Assembly (NCBI GenBank): GCA_019639255.1
Contig: JAHBSF010000013.1
Span: forward strand, 28,822-92,821
Direction of reading: 5' to 3'
Length of the DNA stretch: 64,000 nt
DNA from: Acidobacteriota bacterium
GTDB taxonomy: Bacteria > Acidobacteriota > Blastocatellia > RBC074
Below the pieces are notes generated by a model. The model was not told the DNA's origin and ran no database searches. It worked only from the letters and a program-made list of their open reading frames with translations. The first letter of the stretch is position 1; each line of letters starts with the position of its first letter. Shown piece after piece: positions 1 to 9,295 of this stretch. A program made the position numbers and the translations under genes.

Positions 1-1082
1 ATGCGGGCTTTCGGATATTCGTGCTCCACGATCAGGTAGGTTTCAGCCGGATCTATCGCGAGCAGTTCGCGCGCCGCAAGCTGGTGATCCAGCCAGTCGA
101 CCGTGCGGTTTTGCAGATAAGCCAGAGGATCGTGGCGCGCGGTGCCGGGCAGTTCGTGCTCGCACAGCACGGTTTGCTTCTTCCACGCGTTGAGCTGATC
201 GGCGGGATTGTCCGACGCCTTGCCGTCGATCCAGTCGCCCCGCTCTACGGTTTGTCCGCCGTAACCCCAGGCGGATACGCCGCGCGAATCGATGACCTGC
301 CCCTTGACGTGGAAACCGCCTATAAGGAAGTCATACCCGGTATCTTTCAGATACTGGAACAGCGAGCGCGTATCCTGTCCCATAAGGATGGAGTGCGACG
401 GGTCGTAGTGTATGCGCAGTTGATCGCCCACGCCGTGACGTTCGCATATGCGGTGCAGTGCGATCCATGTTCCGGGCGTATAGGCGATGTTGTTGTGGAA
501 ATTATCGCCCGTAGTCCAGCCCGGCATCGGGCACTGTTCGATGCGATAGACGAGGTTGCGCGCCCTGGCCTCTTTCAGCAGCGGTATGAAGCTTTGTTCA
601 AAGTCGACGAGATTTTCATCCATCGACAGCTTCTGGTTGCGGCCCACGAATCCGCATACGGCGCTGACGCCGAGCATTGCAGCCGCATCGAATACGCGCA
701 GCATGAAGTCGTGTTTCTTCCTGCGCAGTTCCGGGTCGTCGTGGAGAAGATTGTCGAAGTAACCTACATCGGATATGCCTACCTTGTATTCATCGAGGCA
801 GGCGAGCACGCGTTTTGCGCGGTCTTTATCGAAGGGCTGGCGCAGGTCGAGCGTATTGGCTACGGGATCGAGCAGCGCTTCGGCCGGGATATCGGATTCG
901 GTCGGATGCAATGCGGATGACAGTTGAATATGATCGGCGCCGAGATCGCGGGCGAACTCCACCCATTCTTCTATCGCGATGTCGGGATCGGGATCGCGCT
1001 TTTCTCGCGGCGTCAGTTCCTGCAACGCCGCGGTAAGCACGCCGACCTTCATGAATTTCGGCTCGAAGGGTTTGACGGACAT
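1..1082 (-). CDS. Sugar phosphate isomerase/epimerase family protein (AP endonuclease 2-like TIM barrel), partial
   Basis: About 360 residues are readable from an ATG at 1082 and no stop is reached before the window edge, so the C-terminus is missing. The start is supported by a good Shine-Dalgarno (TAGGAGGCG) about 8 bases upstream. The protein has the feel of xylose-isomerase-like TIM barrels: a strand-rich fold with acidic and His candidates for metal ligands in [21 protein letters not shown] and GGFHVKGQ. Such proteins isomerise or epimerise sugars or inositol derivatives in the cytoplasm; the substrate cannot be read here. No signal peptide is visible. A palindromic repeat lies upstream between this gene and the MutS-like gene on the same strand. 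The family call is fairly secure, the reaction is not. Confidence 0.75.
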   Translation of the reverse strand, partial: MSVKPFEPKFMKVGVLTAALQELTPREKRDPDPDIAIEEWVEFARDLGADHIQLSSALHPTESDIPAEALLDPVANTLDLRQPFDKDRAKRVLACLDEYKVGISDVGYFDNLLHDDPELRRKKHDFMLRVFDAAAMLGVSAVCGFVGRNQKLSMDENLVDFEQSFIPLLKEARARNLVYRIEQCPMPGWTTGDNFHNNIAYTPGTWIALHRICERHGVGDQLRIHYDPSHSILMGQDTRSLFQYLKDTGYDFLIGGFHVKGQVIDSRGVSAWGYGGQTVERGDWIDGKASDNPADQLNAWKKQTVLCEHELPGTARHDPLAYLQNRTVDWLDHQLAARELLAIDPAETYLIVEHEYPKAR

Positions 1083-1199
1083 CTTCACTCGCCTCCTAAA
1101 GGGGAATGATCCGGTCTGGATCTGATTTTGATATGTCGATCAGTGCGTGTGCGCAGTGTGCCTTGCGCGTCGGGCGGGTGTCAAGACGGTGCGAAGAAG

Positions 1200-1293
1200 A
1201 GAGATAACGGAACAAACGAAAACAGACGAAAACTACGGAAAGACTGATTTTATTCCGTAGTTTCCGTCTGTTTTCGTTTGTTCCGTTATCTCT
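1200..1293. repeat. Palindromic intergenic repeat, copy 1
   Basis: Near-perfect inverted repeat with arms of about 41 bases and a loop of about 12. Both arms begin AGAGATAACGGAACAAACGA and both carry the copy-specific segment AAACAGACG; I count one mismatch between arms. It begins one base after the stop codon of the MutS-like gene. It could form a long RNA hairpin on either strand but has no U-tract, so I call it a dispersed repeat and not a standard terminator. Confidence 0.93.
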
Positions 1294-1294
1294 G

Positions 1295-3097
1295 TTAAAC
1301 CTCCAGGCCGACCGCCCGCATCAGTTCTATGGCGTTGCTTTTGCGGACTACGCCCGTGCGCATGCGGTAATCGAATGTCATTCGCCCGTCTTCGAGATGA
1401 TCTTCAAAATGAACGTTCGCTGCGCGCTCGCCTAATTCGTTTGCGATTTCGGTCAACGCCAGATCGTGCGTGGTTACAAGGCCTATAGCGCCGCGCTCTA
1501 CCAGTCCCTTGACTACGGACGATGCGCCCGTCCTGCGGTCGTGCGAGTTGGTGCCGCTCAGGATTTCATCGAGCAGAAACAGCAGCGTGCGCTCGCCGCG
1601 CGCGAGATCCACAATCTGCCGGAGCCGCGTGATTTCGGCATAGAATCTGGAACTGCCTTCCTGCAGGGAATCCAGTATGTGAATCGAAGCGCCGATCGAC
1701 AGAGGCGAGAGTTTCAACGCGCGCGCGCGCACCGTAGCCCCGGCCTGCGCCAGCACTGCGTTTATTCCAACCGTGCGCAGCATCGTGCTTTTGCCCGACA
1801 TATTCGAGCCGCTGATAATGAGCGCACGTTGTCGGGCCGATAGTTCTACGTCGTTGCGCACGGCTCGCGCGGCCGGCAGCAGCGGATGCGCAAGTCCCGC
1901 GCCGATGAAACTCGGCTCGTCCTCCGCGATTTCCGGGAACGGGTCTTCGGGGTGTTCGGCGCTGTAGCCCGCAAGCGATGAGAGCGCTTCAAACTCGCCT
2001 ACGGCTTCCAGCCACTCTCCTACCGCGCGGCCGGAAACCGAGCGCCAGCGCTCGATCGCGAATACGAGATGGATGGGGATGAGCAGGAGTGCGGCGATCG
2101 GGGCGAACAGTATGTTGCGCGTCGAGTCGAGGATTTCGATCAGGCGCGACAGCCGCCGTATCTGATATGACGGCGGATGACCGCCCGTATCGAGAACGGC
2201 GCGAAGCTCGACGAGCCGGGGCGATGTGAACGTTTCGCGCTCGATGCGTTCGAGAGTTTCGGCAAACAGTTTGAGGTCGCGGCTCGGACGATCCACCGAG
2301 GCAATTACCTGCGCGGTTTGCGCCCGAACACGAAGAAAAAACATTCCTTCAACAAGCAGGAGCAAAAGCGCGGCTGCGCGTGCATCGAACATCAGCCACG
2401 CTGCGACCGCTATGGGCGCGGCAATGCTGATGAGCGCTGCGCTTATGCGAAGCGCTTTGGAAAAATGAACCTCCGGCGCAGCCCCCCAGGTCCGCAGCGT
2501 TTCGCCGTCAACGCCGGTGCGCACATCGGCTGCAAGCAATGCCAGATCCTCGCGCAGATCCAGACGCGGGCGGAGTTCGGCTACTGCGGACTGACGGGCG
2601 CGGATTTCCGCCGGCGGCGCCGGATTGAGCAGCCAGGCGGCGAGTTTTTCTTCTCCCGCGCGCGTGCGCGCCGTAGAGAGCAGCTCAAAGAGCGAACCGC
2701 GCCCGAACAGATCCAGATCTTCGGAAAACGGGTGATGCGGAACGGCGAAACGTTCGCCGGTTTCGCCCGTGCCGGCCCAGTCGTCATCGAGTCTGGCGAG
2801 TCCGCGTTCGTAATACGCTGCGGCGCGCGCAAAGTGATCGCGGCGGCGGTGTATACGCTCGTGCACGGCCATCAATGCGATGAACGCGACGATTGGAAGC
2901 GCCACCCACCAGAACGGCGTCCATCCCTGGAAAAACGCGAGCAGCAGCGCAACGCCCGCTGCGAATACGATTCGCCGCCACATCCACAGCCTTCGGCTCA
3001 GCGCTTCGGTGCGTTCGAGCGATTCGCGCCGTGCATTCAGACGCAGGCGATACTCGGTTCCAGGGTCGTCGATAAGATTTGATTTCGAGATTATCAA
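1295..3097 (-). CDS. Membrane-anchored MutS-like ATPase (MutS domain V protein)
   Basis: The C-terminal third is a MutS ATPase: Walker A GSNMSGKST, Walker B LLFLLDEILSGTN and a TTHD segment. The mismatch-recognition domain I of true MutS is absent, and two hydrophobic segments (IVFAAGVALLLAFF and WWVALPIVAFIALM) lie within about the first 80 residues, so the protein is probably membrane-bound with cytoplasmic domains. About 600 residues. The start is uncertain: the open frame runs up into repeat copy 2. I chose TTG at 3097, just outside the repeat; no clear Shine-Dalgarno is present, and an ATG at 2983 is possible but would cut close to the first membrane segment. Related membrane MutS-like proteins have no firmly known function, so a role in mismatch repair should not be assumed. 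Confidence 0.82.
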   Translation of the reverse strand: MIISKSNLIDDPGTEYRLRLNARRESLERTEALSRRLWMWRRIVFAAGVALLLAFFQGWTPFWWVALPIVAFIALMAVHERIHRRRDHFARAAAYYERGLARLDDDWAGTGETGERFAVPHHPFSEDLDLFGRGSLFELLSTARTRAGEEKLAAWLLNPAPPAEIRARQSAVAELRPRLDLREDLALLAADVRTGVDGETLRTWGAAPEVHFSKALRISAALISIAAPIAVAAWLMFDARAAALLLLLVEGMFFLRVRAQTAQVIASVDRPSRDLKLFAETLERIERETFTSPRLVELRAVLDTGGHPPSYQIRRLSRLIEILDSTRNILFAPIAALLLIPIHLVFAIERWRSVSGRAVGEWLEAVGEFEALSSLAGYSAEHPEDPFPEIAEDEPSFIGAGLAHPLLPAARAVRNDVELSARQRALIISGSNMSGKSTMLRTVGINAVLAQAGATVRARALKLSPLSIGASIHILDSLQEGSSRFYAEITRLRQIVDLARGERTLLFLLDEILSGTNSHDRRTGASSVVKGLVERGAIGLVTTHDLALTEIANELGERAANVHFEDHLEDGRMTFDYRMRTGVVRKSNAIELMRAVGLEV

Positions 3098-3114
3098 TCC
3101 AATTCGTTCATAAC

Positions 3115-3207
3115 AGAAACAACGGAACAAACGAAATAAAACTAAACATACGGAACAAATACATTCATCCGTATGTCTGGTTTTATTTCGTTTGTCCCGT
3201 TGTTTCT
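3115..3207. repeat. Palindromic intergenic repeat, copy 2
   Basis: Both arms begin AGAAACAACGG instead of the usual AGAGATAACGG, and both continue with CAAACGAAATAAAAC and ACATACGGA. The two arms therefore share the same departures from consensus. The element fills the gap between the MreB-like gene and the MutS-like gene. Confidence 0.92.
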
Positions 3208-3216
3208 ATGCTGTGT

Positions 3217-4248
3217 TTACCCGGCTTTTACTATTGCTCTGCGCAGCATCAGGGGGTCTTCGAACAGCAAGCCGAGTCCGCGAATTACGGACCGCGCCGG
3301 GCTTTCGGTCAACTGCACGGCGAGTTCTGTTTCCTTCGACAGGCGTTCGTCGAAGCCGGCGAGCAATGATGCGCCTCCGGCCAGCATCATCCCGCGGTCG
3401 TAAATATCCCCGGAGGCTTCGGGCGGGAGCGCTTCGAGCGCCTCCTGAATCGCGAGCACGATCCTCGCGAGCACGGGTTCGATTGCATCGTGAACCTCTA
3501 TGCTGTTGACGATGGCCATATCGGGATTGCCCGCGATGGTGCTGCGGCCCTTGACCATAGTCGTGTGTTCCTGATCGAGCGGGACGGCGCAGCCGAGTTC
3601 TATCTTGACGCGCTCGGCCGTGCGCGGCCCTACGAGAAGATTGTGATTCTGCTTGATCATCTCGATCAGCGCCGCGTCCAGATCGTTGCCGCCCACGCGC
3701 AGCGTCCGCGAAAATATCAGGTGTTTGTGCACCATAGCGGCGATCGTAGTGGTTCCGGCTCCGACATCGACTACGAGCGTTGCGCGCTGATCCTCGGGAT
3801 CGACGCCCGAGCCGAGCAGCGCGACCATTCCCTTGTTGATGAAGTGCACGTTGCTGACGCCGGCTTCCTTCGCCGCGTATCGCAGGGCGTAATGTTCGAT
3901 GTCGGTTGCATCCGCGGCGATCGAGATCAGCACCCTGCGCGAGATGCTGGAGCGTCCGTCGCGCGCCATGCGGATGTAGCTCGCAATGAGCTTGCCTGCG
4001 AAGGTCGAATCGGCTACGACGCCGTCCTGCAGCGGGCTGATGATCTGAATGTCGTTCGACGCGCGCCCTTCGAGTTCCAGCGCTTCGAGTCCGACGGCGA
4101 CGACTTCGCGCGAGGGCTGGTCGTAGGCAAGCAGCGACGGTTCATTGACGACGATTCCGCGTCCGCGGGCGAACACGCGCGTTCGCGATGTTCCCAGGTC
4201 GATCGCCAGATCGTCCGTCACCAGACTCAACAGTGAAGGCAATTTCAT
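3217..4248 (-). CDS. MreB-like actin-family protein
   Basis: About 343 residues from ATG at 4248 (the upstream open frame adds only eight Cys/Ile-rich residues). Actin-fold ATPase motifs are visible: phosphate-1 [20 protein letters not shown], phosphate-2 [13 protein letters not shown] and an adenosine-type motif MLAGGASLL near the C-terminus. The pattern [12 protein letters not shown] is typical of MreB/Mbl. It diverges from canonical MreB in the region that usually reads EPMAAAIGAG (here [12 protein letters not shown]). MreB forms membrane-associated filaments that guide lateral wall synthesis. There is no mreC, mreD or rodA next to it, so it may be a second, specialised copy. The neighbour upstream is comF on the same strand with a 156-base gap. 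Confidence 0.8.
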   Translation of the reverse strand: MKLPSLLSLVTDDLAIDLGTSRTRVFARGRGIVVNEPSLLAYDQPSREVVAVGLEALELEGRASNDIQIISPLQDGVVADSTFAGKLIASYIRMARDGRSSISRRVLISIAADATDIEHYALRYAAKEAGVSNVHFINKGMVALLGSGVDPEDQRATLVVDVGAGTTTIAAMVHKHLIFSRTLRVGGNDLDAALIEMIKQNHNLLVGPRTAERVKIELGCAVPLDQEHTTMVKGRSTIAGNPDMAIVNSIEVHDAIEPVLARIVLAIQEALEALPPEASGDIYDRGMMLAGGASLLAGFDERLSKETELAVQLTESPARSVIRGLGLLFEDPLMLRRAIVKAG

Positions 4249-4404
4249 AATTGTGATACAACAACATCGCAACCCCGGATCGCGCGATCCCGGCCGCAGT
4301 CATCCGCGCCGAAAGCGACGGCGTTGCGAACGCTCTCATCTTAATAAGCAGGCGGGCGCAAGGGCAAGTCGTTCTACAAATCGACGCCGTTCAACCCGAA
4401 AGGT

Positions 4405-5136
4405 TCAACGCGCGAATACTACGCGCGCCAGCGTGACGACATCGACGCGCTCGGCTCCGGCCTCTCTCAGCGCAAGCGCTGCGGCGTGCGCCGTGGCCGA
4501 AGTCGTCATAACATCATCCACCAGCAGTATTCTTCGCCCGGCGACCAGGCGCGGCGCTCGCACGATGAACGCTCCGCGTAGGCTGCGCTCCCGCTGGCGT
4601 GCATCCATACCTGCACGGTGCGGCGTCGTAGCCCGCACTCGTTGCAGGCTCAAAAGATCCAGTCTGCGCCCGGACAACTGCGCAAGCGCGCGCGCCGGAG
4701 CTTCCGCCTGATTGAATCCCCGCTCGGCTTCGCGTTCCGGATGCAGAGGCGCCGGCACAATCGAATCGAAACGCCCCCGATCGCGCTCCATCTCCGCGAC
4801 TGCATCTCTCAGGCTTCGCCCTATGCGGGGCGCCGCAAACGGATGCGATTTCAGAAAGAGCACGCTTTCGCGCCACGCACCGCGATATGCGCCGCAGGCC
4901 CGCGCCCGCTCAAACGCCGCATCGTCGCAATCGCCGCATCGCCCGGCTGCTCGGGTCATCGGGAGTCCGCATTTTTCGCAGAACTGCGCGCCACGCGGCC
5001 ACTCGCTTCGTTCCCAGCACCGCGCGCACGCAACTCCGTCATCCCACGAATCTACATTGGCCCCGCAAACGCGGCAATCGGCCGGATAGAGCAGCGAAAG
5101 CAATCCGTCCCGTGCTGTGCGAATCACTGCGTGCAT
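4405..5136 (-). CDS. comF: ComF family phosphoribosyltransferase-like protein
   Basis: 243 residues. The N-terminus holds two Cys pairs (CRVCG, CARC) followed by CEKCGLP and CGDCDD, as in the zinc-finger part of ComF/GntX proteins. The C-terminal half is a type I phosphoribosyltransferase fold ending in the PRPP-binding motif ILLVDDVMTTSATA. ComF helps single-stranded DNA uptake during natural transformation in some bacteria; in others the role is unknown. The ATG at 5136 lies only 8 bases from palindromic repeat copy 3 and shows no Shine-Dalgarno. Assignment to the family is firm; a role in competence is only inferred. Confidence 0.88.
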   Translation of the reverse strand: MHAVIRTARDGLLSLLYPADCRVCGANVDSWDDGVACARCWERSEWPRGAQFCEKCGLPMTRAAGRCGDCDDAAFERARACGAYRGAWRESVLFLKSHPFAAPRIGRSLRDAVAEMERDRGRFDSIVPAPLHPEREAERGFNQAEAPARALAQLSGRRLDLLSLQRVRATTPHRAGMDARQRERSLRGAFIVRAPRLVAGRRILLVDDVMTTSATAHAAALALREAGAERVDVVTLARVVFAR

Positions 5137-5144
5137 GAAAAAAC

Positions 5145-5259
5145 AGATGACGGAACAGACGGAATGAAACCGAGCAAACGAAAACTACGCCTATCGTAGA
5201 GCTTTTCGTTTCGTAGAACTTTTCGTTTGTTCGGTTTCATTCCGTCTGTTCCGTCATCT
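5145..5259. repeat. Palindromic intergenic repeat, copy 3
   Basis: Both arms read AGATGACGGAACAGACGGAA followed by TGAAACCGA and CAAACGAAAA. These are shared deviations from the family consensus. The centre contains a short internal duplication (CGTAGAGCTTTTCGTTT and CGTAGAACTTTTCGTTT), making the loop longer than in other copies. It lies between the M16 peptidase gene and comF. Confidence 0.9.
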
Positions 5260-5263
5260 CTCT

Positions 5264-8005
5264 TTATTTCCCGGCGAAGTCGCCCGCCTTGACTACAGAA
5301 AGCTTCGCCGGATCCAGATGTCTGCGCATCGCGGCCAGGATCTGCTCGGGGGTGAGCGCTTCGACTTTCTTTTCGAATTGCGCATCCCAGGTGATTGTGC
5401 GGTCTATGTAAAGCTGCGCGCTCAGGCGTCCGGCCAGTTCGTTGTCCTGCGCTCGGCTTACCTGCCGCGATTGCAGCCAACCGGATTTGGCCTCCCTGAC
5501 CTCGGCTTCGGTAAATCCGTCCTTGAGCACCCGCGCGATTTCTTCCCTGAACGCCGCTTCGAGTTTTGTCGCGTTTTGCGGCGCATAAATCGCAAAAGCT
5601 CCGAAGAAAGCGTTCTGGTCTATGGCGTCGGCCTGGAATTGGGAACCCACGCCGTAGCTGAGTCCGTCCTTCTGGCGGATGCGCACGGCGAGGCGCGAGT
5701 TGAGGAATCCTCCGCCGAGCATGTAATTGCCCAGAACCATGGCCGGGAAATCCGGATCGTCGTCGCGCATCTTCATGTTCATAGCGGCGACGAAAAATGC
5801 GTTGGCCTTATCCGGAGTCTCGATCGAGTTATTGATCGCCTGCACATCTCGGTACGGCGACGGTATGCGAGCAAAAGGCGTCCGGTTGCTCCATCCGCCG
5901 AAAACTTCATTCGCAAGCTGAGACAGTTGCTTGTCGTCGAAATCCCCGACTACGGCCATTTCGCCGCGTCCCGCGCCGTAGAAATCGGCGTAGAATTTCT
6001 TTACCTCGTCGAGCGTAACGGCGTTGATTGCGGCGATTTCTTCATCGGGCGTCAGCACGTAGTTGACGTGGCCCGCGGGAAAGGGGCGCAGATGGCGCTG
6101 AATGGCGACTATGGCGGCGGTAGATGGCTCGCTCTTTTGCTGTTCTACGCCGGCGAGCAGCTCGTTTTTGAGTTGCTCGAATTCGGATGCGGGGAACGAC
6201 GGCTCGCGCAGTATCTCTGCTACCAGGCGCATCACGGCCGGAAGATTTGCGCGCACGGTTTCAATCGTAGCGGTTGCCGAAGTCGCACCGCCGCTGATTG
6301 ATACGCGCGCTTTGAGCCTGTCGAACTCATCCTGTATCTGCTGGCGCGTATGTTTTGAAGTCCCGCGCATCAGCATCGCGCCCGCCATTTCGCCCGCCTT
6401 GGCGCGGTTCATCAGGCTCTTTTCATCCCCGAGGCGCAGCGTAAGATTTGCGACTACGGTTTCGCCGCGCGTCTTTTTCGGCAGCATTGCGAGCTTTACT
6501 CCGCCCGCCGATGCCTTTACGGTGCGGGATTCGATATTTGCAGGCGACGGATCGAACGCCTCGCCCGCAGCCACGGCCGCATCGCCCTTGTAGTCTTTAA
6601 CCATTGCAAGCACGTCGGGAGTTTCGGGAATCTCGGCGCGGTCGGGTTTGTCGGTCGGTATGAATACGCCGAGCGTGCGGTTTGAAGATTTGAGGTAAGT
6701 CGTCGCAACGCGCTGCACGTCTTCTACGGCGGCCTTGCGCAAACGGTCGCGGTTCAGAAACAGCAGCCGCCAGTCGCCCATCCCTATCCACTCGCTCAGC
6801 TCCAGCCCTACTCTTTCGGCCGAATTCAGATTGAGTTCGATCTGCTTGAGCAGCGCTGCGCGCGCGCGTTCCACCTCTTCGCCTGTAATGGGAGTTTTAG
6901 AAGTCTCTTCGAGAGTTTTCAGAAATATGTCGCGCGCCTCGTCGAGCGATTGTTCCTTGCGTACTTCCGCCCCGACGATAAACAGACTCGGATCGGCGAA
7001 GATGTAGGGGAATGGGAATACGCCGGCCGCCTTCTTCGTTTCAACCAGCGCCTTGTGCAGCCGTCCCGACGGGCTGTCGCCCATCACCTGAAGCAGCAGG
7101 CTCACCGCAGCCGCATCCGGATGTGCGCCCGACGGGATGTGGTAGGCGGCCCCGAGAAGCTGCGTATCCCCGACGCGCCGCACCGTGACCTGTCGTTCGC
7201 CGTCCTGCACGGGTTCGGTAGTGTAGATGCGGGACAGTTCGCGCGAGGGTTTCGGAATCGGGCTGAAGTACTCGTGCACGAGTGCAAGCGTTTTCTCCTC
7301 GTCGAGCTTTCCGGCGACCAGAAGCACGGCATTGTCGGGCTGGTAGTATTTCCTGTAGAACGCCTGCAACCGGTCGATGGGCACGTTTTCTATGTCGGAA
7401 CGCGCGCCTATGGTGGATTTGCCGTAGTTGTGCCACAGGTATGCGGTCGAGAACAGGCGGTCGAGCGTCACTCCGAGCGGATCGTTTTCGCCCATCTCGA
7501 ATTCATTGCGAACGACGGTCATTTCGCTGTCGAGATCTTTTTTGGCGATGAACGAATTGACCATGCGATCCGATTCCAGATCCAGCGCCCAGCGAAGGTT
7601 TTCTTCCGTGGCTGCAAAGGTCTCGAAGTAGTTGGTGCGGTCAAACCACGTAGTGCCGTTCGGGCGCGTTCCGTGCGCGGTGAGTTCCTGCGGAATGTCC
7701 GGATGTTTCGGCGTGCCCTTGAATACCAGGTGTTCGAGCAGGTGAGCCATGCCGGTTTCGCCGTAGTTTTCGTGCTTTGAGCCGACCAGATAAGTGATGT
7801 TGACCGTGATGGTCTGCTTGGTCTGGTCGGGGAACAGCAGAACGCGCAATCCGTTTGCGAGCCTGTATTCGGTGATTCCCTCGACCGAAGTGACGCGCTC
7901 GACGCCCGCCGGAACCCTGATCTGCGCGGCCTGCTGCTGCGCGAGCGTCATTACCGCCATCGCCGCGCACAAGGCTGCGGCGAGCACCGATCTCATAAAC
8001 TGCAT
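5264..8005 (-). CDS. Secreted M16 family zinc metallopeptidase, two-domain (pitrilysin/insulinase type)
   Basis: 913 residues from ATG at 8005, preceded by a good Shine-Dalgarno (GGGAGGAAG). An N-terminal signal peptide (MQFMRSVLAAALCAAMAVM, then AQQQ) points to export. The inverted zinc motif HLLEH lies at about residues 88-92, with the third ligand Glu in NEFEMG further on. A second M16 domain without a zinc motif follows (around VNYVLTPDEEIAAINAV), giving the usual N and C halves that close around an unfolded peptide. Likely periplasmic or outer-surface peptide degradation. It is separated from the crotonase-like gene upstream by repeat copy 4. It is one of three M16 genes within 7 kb. Confidence 0.93.
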   Translation of the reverse strand: MQFMRSVLAAALCAAMAVMTLAQQQAAQIRVPAGVERVTSVEGITEYRLANGLRVLLFPDQTKQTITVNITYLVGSKHENYGETGMAHLLEHLVFKGTPKHPDIPQELTAHGTRPNGTTWFDRTNYFETFAATEENLRWALDLESDRMVNSFIAKKDLDSEMTVVRNEFEMGENDPLGVTLDRLFSTAYLWHNYGKSTIGARSDIENVPIDRLQAFYRKYYQPDNAVLLVAGKLDEEKTLALVHEYFSPIPKPSRELSRIYTTEPVQDGERQVTVRRVGDTQLLGAAYHIPSGAHPDAAAVSLLLQVMGDSPSGRLHKALVETKKAAGVFPFPYIFADPSLFIVGAEVRKEQSLDEARDIFLKTLEETSKTPITGEEVERARAALLKQIELNLNSAERVGLELSEWIGMGDWRLLFLNRDRLRKAAVEDVQRVATTYLKSSNRTLGVFIPTDKPDRAEIPETPDVLAMVKDYKGDAAVAAGEAFDPSPANIESRTVKASAGGVKLAMLPKKTRGETVVANLTLRLGDEKSLMNRAKAGEMAGAMLMRGTSKHTRQQIQDEFDRLKARVSISGGATSATATIETVRANLPAVMRLVAEILREPSFPASEFEQLKNELLAGVEQQKSEPSTAAIVAIQRHLRPFPAGHVNYVLTPDEEIAAINAVTLDEVKKFYADFYGAGRGEMAVVGDFDDKQLSQLANEVFGGWSNRTPFARIPSPYRDVQAINNSIETPDKANAFFVAAMNMKMRDDDPDFPAMVLGNYMLGGGFLNSRLAVRIRQKDGLSYGVGSQFQADAIDQNAFFGAFAIYAPQNATKLEAAFREEIARVLKDGFTEAEVREAKSGWLQSRQVSRAQDNELAGRLSAQLYIDRTITWDAQFEKKVEALTPEQILAAMRRHLDPAKLSVVKAGDFAGK

Positions 8006-8047
8006 AACTGCTTCCTCCCTGATTTGCTGTGAAGTGCAGCACTTCTT

Positions 8048-8192
8048 CGGCAATTCCGGGTTTGAGAGGAAAGAGAGATAACGGAACAGACGAAAATAGA
8101 CGGAACAGACGGAAATATTCGGGTTTTCCGTGATTTTCGTTTCATTTCGTATGTTCCGTTATCTCTCTTTCCTCTCAAACCCGGAATTGCCG
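8048..8192. repeat. Palindromic intergenic repeat, copy 4, full-length form with outer boxes
   Basis: One of the two longest copies: 145 bases with perfectly inverted outer arms (CGGCAATTCCGGGTTTGAGA, then GGAAAG) surrounding the standard AGAGATAACGGAACA core arms. The right outer arm supplies the stop codon and the last residues of the crotonase-like gene (stop at 8175-8177). The copy helps define the outer boundary of the element. Confidence 0.93.
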
Positions 8193-8852
8193 GCACTTCT
8201 TCTCCGCTTTCAATTCTGCGATCTGTTCGGGACTCCATCGCGAAACGATCGACGCAGCCATCCGTTCGGCCCGCGCCATCGCATCCTCGCAAATTTCGTT
8301 GATCAATCCGTAACGGTACGCCTCGCGCGCGTCGATACGTTCGGCGGTCATAAACATCCATCTCGCGGCGCCGTCACCGACGAGCCTCGGCAGGCGCGCG
8401 GTGCCGCCCCAGCCCGTAATGATGCCGCGCCGTGCGCCCGGATGCTGGAAACTCGCGCGCGGCGTCGCATAACGCAGATCGCAGCCCAGCGCCAGATCGA
8501 GTCCGCCGCCCAGACAGTACCCGTCGATTGCGGCGATCGATATTCTCGCCGGATGATCCAGCCGCGACATTAGCGCCTGTCCGCGCCGCGAAAACCCGAT
8601 TGCCCTCTGCGCATCGAGCGCGGCGACTTCATTCAGATCCGCGCCGGCGGAAAAGACTCCGCCCATACCCGTAACGATCACGACCGCCAGATCATTATCT
8701 TCTTCAAGAAAAGAAAATACCCGTTCCAGCTCTCCGAGCATCCGGGCGCCGAGGCAATTCATTTGCGCCGGACGGTTGAGCGCAACAACCGCAGTACGGT
8801 CGCTGCGGGAGAGCAGAACGGGTGGCGTTGCGATCCGGTCGGTTGCTGGCAT
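8175..8852 (-). CDS. Enoyl-CoA hydratase/isomerase (crotonase) family protein, C-terminally truncated
   Basis: 225 residues, shorter than the usual 255-260. Crotonase landmarks are present: SAGADLNE (oxyanion hole) and IDGYCLGGGLDLALGCD. The two Glu of classical hydratases are not conserved: by alignment to rat numbering E144 is Asp119 here and E164 is Gly139 (HPGARRG), with the correct 20-residue spacing. The last six residues (CRQFRV) and the stop lie inside the outer arm of repeat copy 4, so insertion of the repeat may have removed the C-terminal helices. The gene starts 6 bases after the B12-binding mutase subunit, suggesting an operon in acyl-CoA metabolism. It may be a non-hydratase crotonase or a decaying gene. 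Confidence 0.85.
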   Translation of the reverse strand: MPATDRIATPPVLLSRSDRTAVVALNRPAQMNCLGARMLGELERVFSFLEEDNDLAVVIVTGMGGVFSAGADLNEVAALDAQRAIGFSRRGQALMSRLDHPARISIAAIDGYCLGGGLDLALGCDLRYATPRASFQHPGARRGIITGWGGTARLPRLVGDGAARWMFMTAERIDAREAYRYGLINEICEDAMARAERMAASIVSRWSPEQIAELKAEKKCRQFRV

Positions 8853-8858
8853 CGGGAC

Positions 8859-9263
8859 TCACTCGCGGGGCGTGACGTTGCCGCGAATAAACCGGATGAT
8901 GTCTTCGGTCGATGTGCCGGGAAGAAAAATTTCCGACACGCCGGCCTCCTTTAGTTTCGGTATGTCTTCTTCCGGGATGATGCCGCCGCCGAACAGCAGC
9001 ACATCGCCCATACCACGCTCCTGCATAAGATTGCGTATGCGCGGGAATATGGTCATATGCGCGCCCGAGAGGATCGACAACCCGACGATATCCACATCCT
9101 CCTGCAGCGCGGCGTTGACGATCTGTTCGGGCGTCTGCCTGAGTCCGGTGTAGATGACTTCCATTCCTGCGTCGCGCAGCGCGCGCGCAATGACCTTGAC
9201 TCCGCGATCGTGCCCGTCCAGACCGGGTTTGGCAAGCAGCACTCTTATTCTTGGTTCGGACAT
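8859..9263 (-). CDS. Cobalamin-binding small subunit of an acyl-CoA mutase
   Basis: 134 residues from ATG at 9263. It is a stand-alone B12-binding Rossmann-like domain with the base-off/His-on motif (D)xHxxG in [11 protein letters not shown], the SxL segment GLSILSGAH and the GG segment LLFGGGIIP. It would bind adenosylcobalamin and pair with the large subunit encoded at 12389-14086. The two subunit genes are separated by a pair of M16 peptidase genes, an unusual arrangement. The partner's substrate-site residues suggest isobutyryl-CoA mutase type over methylmalonyl-CoA mutase, so I leave the gene symbol open. It lies just downstream of the M16 gene (33-base gap). Confidence 0.9.
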   Translation of the reverse strand: MSEPRIRVLLAKPGLDGHDRGVKVIARALRDAGMEVIYTGLRQTPEQIVNAALQEDVDIVGLSILSGAHMTIFPRIRNLMQERGMGDVLLFGGGIIPEEDIPKLKEAGVSEIFLPGTSTEDIIRFIRGNVTPRE

Positions 9264-9295
9264 ACGTGGTGATCCGCCGTATAACTGTTTCTCCC

